Source: Chiridota heheva
Taxonomy: Eukaryota > Echinodermata > Holothuroidea > Apodida > Chiridotidae
Direction of reading: 5' to 3'
NCBI GenBank assembly: GCA_020152595.1
Contig: JAIGNY010001448.1
Span: 694,001-758,000 of the forward strand
Length of the DNA stretch: 64,000 nucleotides
The notes below the pieces were generated by a model. That model was not told the origin of the DNA and made no database searches. It was given only the letters and a program-made list of their open reading frames with translations. This document shows, in pieces, positions 55,096-64,000 of this stretch. Numbering within the stretch: position 1 is the stretch's first letter; each line of letters opens with the position of its first letter. Both the position numbers and the translations under genes were made by a program.

Positions 55096-56820
55096 CTAAA
55101 ATAAAAAAATAATGAGACAAAATACTAAATAAATCATCATCTTTACAGTATGTACAAATTCTGTGCGCACAGAGTGGTATGAGTAATTAGTAATGGCCAG
55201 AAACTTAGCCTATTTATTATATGATTTACTAACATAATAACTACCGCAATATCTTTTGTACAAATGATTACACAGATCAAATGATCACAAACTATTATAG
55301 AGTATCTCTAAGCAAATGCTGTACATACATGTACATGAAAATTGATAACTTGTTAATAACTTCTGCAGTTAAAATGCATTCCTAACTTACAGTAATAACA
55401 GTTGATATTGACAATTTAAACACAATAAGATGGCCAGGGATTCAAATCCACAAGTTCACACAAGAGAGTCTCCTTTGAATGATGAATCTGAAATGCGACA
55501 GCATTTTCATAAAGTGCTTTTTGTTCATTCAACTTTTTTTCCAATTCACCACTATTTTTCCACTTTTTTGTATAATGATTAAGACCCACTTGATCAAATC
55601 AAAACAAATCATCCTGGTGGGAAAATTTGGGAGGAACTTTAGAAGTGGATTCTCAAAAAATTATCAGACTCATGAACTTCAGAGGTGAATGATGTAATCT
55701 TATCAATTGTTAAAGAATAGTTTGTGTAATCTTATGGCTCCCATGCAGTATCCCCGGCTACAGTAGCATTTAAGTCGCATGGTCCAGCATCGTACTAATC
55801 CTAATAAAAGAACGATGCATATTCATGAAGAAAGAACTTATTATGTATGTTCAAACTATGGCATAATCCTGCCGGCTGGGCAGCAAAGTTGCAAGACCGC
55901 CAGCTGTACTAAGCTAGCTTAACTATAAAATGATGCATTTTTTTTTTATGTATCAATCATAATAAAGCAAATTGAGTATGACACAAAAATTACAGCCTGA
56001 AACTATCTATGCCTTTCAATCATTTTAAACCTACAGTTATTATTTTAATGACATGAAGTGCAGTAACACATCATGGAAAGATGATATAAAAATTCTTTTA
56101 ACAATTTAAAAATGAGAACCAAAATATTGCACGCAAAAAGAAGAGGAAAAAAAAAAAGGTAGGCCGAGTCCTACACCTATTACCCATTGTGTATTGAATC
56201 ATTGTTTTGTAGGCTAAATGAAAATAAATCAAGGGAATTTTGTTTTGCCTTAGCCTGCACAAACTTCTGAGCCACATTACTACAGTGCATCACAAGTGTA
56301 GTAATTTTTGAAAGAATCTAGCATTCGATCGCTAAATGCAGCTTCAATTATTTTAGACCTAGGGGCTTAGGCCTAGAATGGGTCCATTTTCTTAGTTAGG
56401 CCTAAGGCCTATTTTGGCACACTATCTTGACGAAGTAAGCACTGCAGTATTAACACCAGTGGGGCCTAGCATCAGTACCACTTTCTTGACCTTCGATTTT
56501 TAATCTGATTCCTACTATTTTAAAACCCAATTATTGAACAATTTCTAAACGTTTTTCAATATAACCCTGGATAAAAAGTAGTTGCCATGGAAACAACCTG
56601 AAAATCTGACCAAAAAGTGCCTCAAAAAAGTGCGATTTTCTCGTTTGGAGAACATTGCACACATACTAGCGCTGTCAGAAGTGCATAAAGAAAGGTAAAC
56701 AAGCCAACTTGACCCAGCGTCATTCGCAGGAACCTGCAGGAAATAACCCAAAAAACACAATTTAGGCAAGCTATTTTCCCAAATTTGTAACCATAAATGT
56801 CACCAATAATATCAAGATAA
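55096..56820. other. possible long intron or intergenic DNA, nothing recognised
   Basis: AT-rich with A/T runs at 55,938 and 56,149. No exon supported by splice and frame evidence was seen on either strand. Confidence 0.4.
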
Positions 56821-57019
56821 CTTACCGTTAAAAAATCCGATCGATTTCGGGTTTTTTTCAGTACTTTTGTAACGACTTGCTCTACAACTGCACATGACTT
56901 TCATTGAGAAACTACGGCAAATGACACACTGCGCAGCTGTATAACCTATGGCCAGGTCACTTGCAAAATTACCAGAGCATAGTAATGACGTCATTTGCTC
57001 GCTTGCTCTAGCGCTCTCA

Positions 57020-57183
57020 GCGGCTACACACATTGCTTCAAAGGGACTTTTATAGGGCCCATGGGATGTGGTTGTTGAGCGAATCTGCAGAGGATTCAGT
57101 TAGAGTCGTGGCGGGGGGTTTTGTCAGTTTTTCTTTGCCGGAGGCTACGTTTTACGACCGTCAGATCTCCACGTGTAGAAGCT
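57020..57183 (-). repeat. inverted copy of the 50,305-50,367 LINE tail, with a 120-bp interruption
   Basis: On the - strand GGAGCTTCTACACGTGGAGA, then TCTGACGGTCGTAAAAC matches 50,308-50,343. About 120 bp later CTTTGAAGCAATGTGTGTAG matches 50,345-50,364. The interruption starts GTAGCC but does not end in AG at the join, so it is not a simple intron. Confidence 0.75.
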
Positions 57184-58204
57184 CCTTGCTCTGGGCGTCT
57201 TCGATTTTTTTTTTTTTTTGTGGTGGTGGTTATGTTTGGGCTTTTTATGGGGTTCTTAGCCCGTCATCTTGTCTGCTAGTTATGTTATGTAATTCTATTA
57301 TATTTTGTCCTACGATTTTGTGGCCGCATGGCTATGTCAGGAAAGTAGTAAAACATAATTTTGTAAGGATTATTATACTTTACTACCTGAAGAACGTTGG
57401 AGGAACTTGAAAAATAATTAAAGTAGTAAATTAATTTTCTTCAAAATACATTAAAAATTGATAGAATGTGAGGATGAAGGCACCAACCTTACTTAGTAGA
57501 CTTAGTACACCAGTCATTTCTACACAGATGAGACGAGCTTTAAACTGTAATAATTCCTTAACGGAATAAGCGTTTTAAATAATTTCTTCACCATTTTGTA
57601 TCTTTTACAATCCTCTTTCACATGAGATACGTTTGCGTGACCACTGAACTAATCCTTCGTTGACCACACTACTGCGAATCCATAATGATATGGAAGTCTG
57701 TCAGTCTTCACATAATGATATCGAAGTGTGTCAATCTTGACCATCATTTACTACTCAAGAAAGTAGAGCATTATCGTTTCCGGGGATAGTTCGTGATTGG
57801 CTGACTAGTTATTTGACCAATAGAATGCAATATGTCCAAATCAATCATTTAAATTCAAATTTTTGTAATGTAGTTTGCGGAGTACCACGAGGGTCTATCC
57901 TTGAACCAAAGTTATTTATTCTATATATTATAATGATATATGTAATGTCTCCAGATTGTTAAAATTTGTACTCTTTGCAGATGACACAAACATTGTTTTG
58001 CTCTCATGAGGATACTTATACACTTATACATGTAGATTGATAAGTAATGAGCTCTATAAACTTAAAGACGGAGGCTCGTCTCATTAAAATACGGTAAAAT
58101 TGGGGATGCGATATTTTGACGTCACTTCCGGTTGTGGACGCAAGATCCGATCCACTGTCTGTTTATGAGTTAGAAGAGAACTTCAACTTCAACAATTAGT
58201 TGTT

Positions 58205-58445
58205 CTGCTCCTTAAAGTTTCAAACAGTCTGACCCGACCTGATACATAACCAGGTCGGGTCAGATTTTCCCTCTTTATTTTCTTTATTCTGAAAACCTTA
58301 GTTGTTGTGGAAGTTGGTGCTGAGTATCATATTAGCAATGGATGAAGTGCTTATTGTGTGGTTATTTTAATTAAGATAAAGTGGTCGCACTATTTGCTAC
58401 AGTAAGTTTGTGGTTATGATTTGCTGGAACAATTTTTTAATGAGA
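58205..58445 (+). repeat. dispersed repeat with CAGGTCGGGTC palindrome, copy 2
   Basis: Inverted relative to 43,342-43,583. TCTGACCCGACCTG and CAGGTCGGGTCAGA form a 14-bp perfect stem around an eight-base loop. Confidence 0.8.
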
Positions 58446-58662
58446 ATGACATGATGGTGTGTACAGTCAGACACTAGCATGTACGTTGTGTGTGCCGAGT
58501 TACATACACAGCGCATTACGTTACTGTGACGAGTAACTTATTTTTGTTTTTCAATGCGTTTGTCAGAAAGCGAAAGTGAAATATTAATATTATAATACTA
58601 CAATTATAATCACCAAATGAAAATTACTGAGAAAAAAAGATGAAAGTAAAAGTCGTAATAAA

Positions 58663-58745
58663 CCATTCTACCGGGGCTTGAACTCACGACTGTTAATAAG
58701 AAGGAAAAAAAACAGCTACCGATCGCCGTAACCAACTGGGCTCAC
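58663..58745 (-). other. tRNA-like sequence
   Basis: On the - strand GCCCAGTTGGTTACGG resembles a tRNA D-arm/A box and GAGTTCAAGCCCCGG a T-arm/B box. The region between is long and T-rich. It is probably a pseudo-tRNA or SINE head. Confidence 0.45.
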
Positions 58746-59640
58746 TCTTGTAGAGACCTTCACGGCGTTTTAAATAACTAATATACCTTGCAATACGAGT
58801 CAACGAATCGCGCAGCAAAATTTCAACCAATCAACAAATTTGAAAGAAATTCTAAATATTGTGCACATATGACGATATCGCCTCTTTAATGTATGGTTTG
58901 CAGTTAATGAAATATCTCTTAATGTTGCCAAAACTAATTATATGTTATTTACCAACTGTCGTATAAAATCTGATATGAAGATTACTATAAATGAAGTTAA
59001 TATTGAAAGAGTGTCTGTGACAAAGTTTATTGGTGTATATATAGATCATAATCTAAACTGGAAAGAGCACATTTTAAATTTATCAAAAAAGTTTCTAAAA
59101 GTATTGAAATTATTCGTAAAGCCAGCCAACTAATTTTAATAGAGATGTACTCTATACTTTATATTGTGCAATTTTCCTACCTAATCTCAATTATTGATCT
59201 GGAGTTTGGGGAAATCGATATAATTATAATATTACTCCATTATTCTTAAAACAAAAGAAGGTTATTCGTATTGTATGTAATGCTAATTATTTAGACCATA
59301 CTAACAAACTTTTATACAAATTAAAAACTTCAGGATTATCATATATTATAGACTTCAATACAGGGTATTTATATTTAAAGCTTATCAGATGTCATTACCA
59401 CAGAACCTACGAAACATTTGTTTTCATTGGCATCCAATGATAGATATAACACAAGACAAAAACTAATTTAAACAAAAGTATGTAAGAACAAGGAAAAAAA
59501 ACAATTGTGCATCTCCACCTTAGGAAGTAGTCAAACTCACTTGATGATAGTATAAAAAAAGAAGTAAAACCGTAATTCCTAAAAAAAGGAAAGAAAAAAA
59601 GTACAAACAAAATATCTTGGCGTCTCAGGTGTATCTGAAT

Positions 59641-60821
59641 CTGAATCGGTTAAGTCGGCAAAAGTCTTTAAGAGGACATGAACGCCAACCGAGCGTAAAA
59701 ATTATGAGTAAAAAAAATGAAAAATAAAACAAATAAAAAAACTTGTTAGCAATACAAGTGTTAGTAAGTTTAGCTTTGAAACAGTTGAGACTTGGTGCAT
59801 GTTTATGGTGTACCAAGATTAACTTTCAGTAATTAAATTGTGCAAGTGTGAAATTGCCTAATCTTATAATTTCTTATTCCTTTTCATTTTATTTTAAGTG
59901 TCATTCTCTTTTTGTTCTCAAAAGTTTTTTTTTTATGGTGTCTTGTTGTACACGTTTATGTTGTTTCATCACGAATTGTTCTGATTCATGTTGAAAATAA
60001 TGTTTTGGGGGAAACATTTTATAAGTATTACACTCCAGTTTTCTCCTTTTCTATGCAATAATCTACGGATTAGACACAAGACAAAGAAGAAAAGAAAAAA
60101 ATGTATTTTGTTAATCTGAAGATGTATACAATTTGTTTATCAGTGTTACACATATGTATCATTATTTGCTAGAAATAAATTGTCATTGTCAGTAGTCTGT
60201 GTCATTGGGCAGGAATTTTGCAAATGACGTCATTACTGACACCGGTACATGGAAAATCACATGTTTGAAAGAACCGCATCACATTTAGTTCATAATCACA
60301 TAGAGTGAATTGTTCTTAGCACATCTTTATCGAATAATGATTCAGATTTAAAATTTGTATACTTTAAATCACGACAAAAAATTTGGTATACATATCCCAA
60401 TATTGACTATAAATTAAACCAAATTTCATTATTTGTAAATTAAGTCAATACTTAGCTCTTTGGAATCATTTAAGGATATTTGCATAAATATATTAATTTG
60501 CTTAAAATTTATTAACTCTTTTCACTGTATAAAATTGTGTATCCAATGCGACTCGTGGACTTACACGGTAAAAAGAGGAAACTCCCATCTGTCATACTGT
60601 ACTGAGTGCTGAGCTATCTGTGTGTAATTTCATTTATTGAGATGCTGTGCTACTGTACTGTATAGGTCTACTTTCATAGGCTAGTATACGATCTGCACAG
60701 TCTATCATCACGCAGCTAGCTGACACTGCACTGCACAGTAACTCATTTGTGAACAAAATTGAAAATTATCTGCCATAACTTTATTGTGTAGTCTGCGGGA
60801 TTTAAAGCACATATTCCCACC
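59641..60821. other. intergenic DNA and probable EHD promoter/5' UTR
   Basis: AT-rich. A CRE-type palindrome TGACGTCA occurs at 60,225-60,232, 590 bp before the EHD start. No TATA box at a convincing distance and no other coding signal. Confidence 0.4.
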
Positions 60822-61736
60822 ATGTTGCGGTGGCTAACAGAGGACACTTCTCGGCGTAAACAGCCAGAGGTTTTCCAATCAGTGGTTCAAGGTCTGCAGA
60901 AGTTCTACAAAGATGTCATTTTCCCATTGGAAGAGTATTATGATTTCCACGCCTTTCATTCCCCTCCATTGGATACTGCTGATTTCAGTGCAAATCCAAT
61001 GATTTTACTGGTTGGACAGTATTCCACTGGAAAGACAACTTTTATAAGATATCTTTTAGAACAAGACTTTCCAGGTATACGTGTTGGCCCAGAACCTACA
61101 ACAGATAGGTTCATTGCGGTTATGCATGGGGATAAAGATCAAGTAATTCCTGGGAATGCTTTGGTGGTAGATCCAAATAGACAGTTCCGAAAGTTGACCA
61201 AGTTTGGAAATGCCTTCCTCAACCGCTTTCAATGTTCTTTGGCAAATAATCCTGTTCTTGAAAGTATTACAATTGTAGACACACCTGGTATATTATCAGG
61301 AGAAAAGCAACGACTTGATCGTGGCTATGAATTTGTCAGTGTTCTAGAGTGGTTTGCTGAAAGGTCGGACAGAATTATTCTTTTATTTGATGCTCACAAA
61401 CTTGACATTTCAGATGAGTTCAGAAGAAGCATTGAAGCCCTTAAAGGGCAGGAGGATAAAATCAGAATTGTGTTGAACAAAGCCGATATGATAGATCACC
61501 AGCAACTCATGAGAGTGTATGGTGCATTAATGTGGTCCCTTGGGAAGGTCCTACAAACACCAGAAGTAACCAGAGTATATATTGGCTCATTCTGGGACCA
61601 ACCACTGCAGTATGATTCCAATCGAAAGCTGTTTGAAGCAGAAGCCACGGATTTGTTCCTTGATTTGCAGACACTACCGAGAAACGCAGCACTAAGGAAG
61701 CTGAATGATTTGATCAAAAGAGCAAGACTAGCTAAG
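60822..61736 (+). CDS. EHD1: EH-domain-containing (EHD) ATPase, first coding exon
   Basis: EHD proteins are dynamin-like ATPases that tubulate membranes and drive endocytic recycling. The exon encodes 305 residues and opens with a good start context (CCACCATG). It shows the EHD N-terminal segment, a P-loop GQYSTGKT (residues 65-72), the PEPTTD switch (90-95), DTPG (153-156), NKAD (219-222), then [12 protein letters not shown] and [20 protein letters not shown] at the exon end. The donor is GCTAAG|GTGGGT. The helical half and the C-terminal EH domain must lie in later exons beyond 64,000, since no continuation was found in the remaining 2.2 kb. The family is certain. Vertebrates have four paralogues and invertebrates usually one, so the paralogue number is nominal. 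Confidence 0.97.
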
Positions 61737-62328
61737 GTGGGTATTCATGCTTGTATTTCTACAGATTTACTTATATTAATTTTTCATATTTGTCACATGT
61801 AAGTATTAACATTTTTGAGTGATATCCCAAGAAAACACCTTGGAGGAGGAGGAGGTGGGGAGAAAACATAAGTTTTTGGTGCGAATGACGATACAATGTA
61901 TTAGTTTTCTTTATGAAACAATCATTGATCACAGATTTTTTACCAGCCTAGATCAATTTTGCATGATTTTAGTGGAAATATGGTGCCATTTTCATAATTT
62001 TCAATACATACTGTATTAAAGTCTAATGTTGCCTGCAGCTTTCATTGCTTGATTCATTATTGAATATTTTGTATAAATTTATTATTACTTGCTACATTGG
62101 AATATATACAATACTTTCGACTGTAGCCTAGGATTGCAGAATTTGCATATATACTTTAAAATGTTTGAACTTGAAGGTCTTTATGTAGCCAGGGAGCATA
62201 CCCTATGCAATCCAGTGGCAAAGTTTCTCAAAATGATCATGAATTCATTCTTGAAAAGGCCCAAAATTTTACCCACTGTTCAAAATATTATTACACAATG
62301 CTAAAAAACCTAACGTTATGTTATTGTT
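61737..62328. other. EHD intron, nothing recognised
   Basis: Intronic DNA after the first EHD coding exon. The open frames here have no family resemblance. Confidence 0.5.
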
Positions 62329-62654
62329 ATGCACTTGTCAGTTGTATGACTTGCCCCTACTATCCCCGGCAATGTAAGTCAAATGCGAGTGGTTGACATA
62401 TGAAAAGTGACTCACCTGTGCATCATTGTACCAAATTGTCAGTCACCAGAGTGACTCAGGGGTGAGTCAATTTACTTCAGACCTATTGACTTTGTACAGA
62501 GGTGAGTGATCTTAGGTAAGTCATTGCACAAGAAATGTCAGTCACTTAAGTGACTGAGGGGTGCGTCAATGTACATGTTTTTACCACCCACTTTAGTGTA
62601 ATGACTTACCTTGTCCGGGGGTGTAGGGGTGAGTCACACAATTGACAAGTGCAT
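62329..62654. mobile_element. MITE-like inverted-repeat element rich in TGASTCA
   Basis: ATGCACTTGTCAGTTGTATG on the left and the complement of ATTGACAAGTGCAT on the right begin imperfect inverted arms about 52 bp long (also sharing GACT.RCCCCTAC and TAAGTCA). Total 326 bp. The interior holds four TGASTCA motifs (about 62,408, 62,451, 62,464, 62,632) and smaller inverted pairs such as GTCACCAGAGTGAC. Confidence 0.75.
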
Positions 62655-64000
62655 TAGTTTCAACGGCCCATCTATGATTGATTGCGCCGGTAATTGTGGG
62701 AAAGATGAATTTTTCATACTTTAAAAAATCTTTGTTATGAGGGATTTTACTCACACCTTTTATAAGCAGAAAACAATATATTGCAGGATGTTAATGTTAT
62801 ATTTTGAGAAAAAAACACATGGAACAGTGATATTTGAAAATTAATTGTTCCTGCTTAAAAAGCACTGTTCTCAGAACAGCGGGAATTTCGACTCCTGGGC
62901 CTACAGAATACTACTTTTGTTGAATTTTTCTCAACATGGTTTCTGAACTAAAGTCTTTAATTCTTTTATTGACTTGTACATTGATGTCAGTCTGTCAAGC
63001 TGGTAATATTGTGCTGTACTTGATTTCAATGATAATGTTGTAATGATCATGTTACCCACTGTCATTTTACAAAAGAAAAGGATTAGTTACATGTAAGTGG
63101 TTAGGCAAGTTGATCTTAAATGATAGTAAACATTGAAGGAGCCAAAATAGTGTAAAAAGCATTGCAAAATCATTCTGTATATTCCATGAAAGGGATATTC
63201 AGGTTCAAAGTTTTGCCTCATTACTGTAGAATCAGCTGAAATCAGACTTAAGTTGTGACATACAGATCTACATCCACAAAACATTCCTCAAAAATCTAAA
63301 ATTGCATATTTAATAACATTAAGTCGTGAAATTTTGTGGTTTACAAGCAATAGATACTGTATATCAGGATTTTAGTAGATGTTTTGCTACCTGAGGAAAG
63401 TTTATATTTTTTTTCATTTAGCAAAATCTTCAATAAAAGTTTCAATAGAATATACAGTAAGTATTGTACATTCATGAAAAAAGTTCAGGAAGTGAGAGTG
63501 TAACATTACTTTTCTATAGAAGATTTTGTAAACCAGTCATTTTCTTAAAAAAATTGCTTCATTTTAAATTCAGTATCTCCTTAGATCAAACTGGAAGTGT
63601 TTTTTCTTTTCTCCCTCTACCATGCAAACTAGACATGTCTGACCACTTAAATAGATCATCTGACCACTTAAATAGATCATCCTTGCACATCATGTGGGTC
63701 CTGGTAGAAACCAGGACCCCAGATCATGTTCATGGCAAGTGGGTACTGTACTTGTGTTAATTTGTCATACAATAGTTCAGATAATCCGTGTTGCTTGCTA
63801 GTTCCTATTTAAAAAATGTTGATGTGGGAAATATTGACCATATTTTTGGACAATGCTATTAAAGGAGTTTGCCAAAGTTCTGCCAAAACTCACGGCGATG
63901 GGCGGTTGCTCTCATCATGAAAATATCTGACTTAAAAAGAAAAGTTATTACATCATATTGTGTTGAATGTAGCAGTTCTGAAATTTCCGAACTTAGCTAA
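62655..64000. other. EHD intron, mostly featureless
   Basis: The only structure noticed is a 21-bp direct duplication (TCTGACCACTTAAATAGATCA) at about 63,638-63,680. No second EHD exon is seen. Confidence 0.5.

Larger units (their letters stand above)
51480..57040 (-). other. candidate - strand gene containing a P-element-like exon
   Basis: Signals on the - strand: a strong donor ACG|GTAAGTTATC at 56,825; an exon-like ATG-bearing piece between splice sites (55,017-55,095); a piece at 54,411-54,505 with good acceptor and donor; the transposase-like exon 53,454-53,640; and AATAAA at about 51,515 followed by a GT-rich stretch. Codon phases of these pieces do not join cleanly, so the structure is unproven. 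They could be independent of one another, or most could be untranslated. Confidence 0.35.
58067..58890. mobile_element. 820-bp insertion in the LINE, TTAA at both edges
   Basis: The RT sequence breaks after NELYKLK and resumes at VWFAVNE. Each junction lies at TTAA (58,062-58,065 and 58,886-58,889), with weakly inverted ends (AGACGGAGGC against AGAGGCGATA). Interior: the second copy of the dispersed palindrome repeat (58,205-58,445) and a tRNA-like stretch. No transposase. Confidence 0.7.
57728..59640 (+). mobile_element. CR1/L2-like LINE reverse-transcriptase remnant, split by an insertion
   Basis: Blocks in order: RGIVRDWLTSYLTNRMQYVQ (57,787 on), VVCGVPRGSIL (57,880), LFADDTNIVL in a shifted frame (57,973), then after an 820-bp gap WFAVNEISLNVAKTNYMLFT, then VTKFIGVYIDHNLNWKEHI, and LFLKQKKVIRIVCNANYLDH (59,240 on). 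These are the central RT blocks of CR1/L2-type LINEs. Several stops and frame changes show it is dead. The 5' half is missing and the 3' boundary is uncertain. Confidence 0.85.

Noticed and set aside
57060..57183. 120-bp spliced intron between the two LINE-tail copies
   Set aside because: It begins with GT, but the sequence at the other join is not AG when aligned exactly to the shorter copy.
61737..64000. Second EHD exon
   Set aside because: No sequence continuing the family after RLAK was found in any frame. The open frames present lack EHD resemblance.

Overview
The window is animal nuclear DNA: AT-rich, intron-rich and loaded with repeats, with GT-AG introns, an axonemal dynein gene and an EH-domain (EHD) gene. 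A dense load of DIRS-type tyrosine-recombinase retrotransposons and I-like LINEs suits a marine invertebrate, perhaps a deuterostome such as an echinoderm, hemichordate or amphioxus. The species cannot be fixed from sequence alone. Nothing bacterial was seen.

Layout. (1) 1-40,024, + strand: the 3' part of an axonemal dynein heavy chain gene. Twenty exons run from the AAA5 module through AAA6 and the C-terminal domain to the stop codon at 40,022-40,024, about 1,289 codons. Exon phases agree throughout except in the exon at 12,569-12,795, which is one base short. The introns hold most of the mobile DNA: a 3.3-kb I-like LINE with RNase H (13,758-17,059), three short 3' fragments of the same family, a 1,070-bp element with piggyBac-like ends (18,397-19,466), a 6.7-kb DIRS element with another LINE fragment nested in it (22,256-28,923), and a 7.7-kb DIRS-ended element filled with GC-rich repeats instead of RT/RNase H (31,497-39,165). 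Several minisatellites and an array of nine nuclear-receptor-like direct repeats also lie in introns. (2) 40,025-51,450: intergenic DNA with a third, internally deleted DIRS copy (40,750-42,918), several fold-back or tandem repeats and a LINE 3' remnant. (3) 51,480-57,040, - strand: a weakly defined locus. Its best part is an exon-like segment (53,454-53,640) resembling the C-terminal part of P-element/THAP9-type transposases. (4) 57,728-59,640: a decayed CR1/L2-like LINE split by an 820-bp insertion that carries a tRNA-like stretch. (5) 60,822-61,736, + strand: the first coding exon of an EHD ATPase; the rest lies beyond the window.

The dynein (ciliary motor) and EHD (membrane remodelling) genes are neighbours with no sign of joint function. 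The most notable biology is in the mobile DNA: three DIRS copies at different stages of decay, each with an internal complementary region matching the joined outer ends of its inverted terminal repeats, and one whose coding core has been replaced by repeat arrays.
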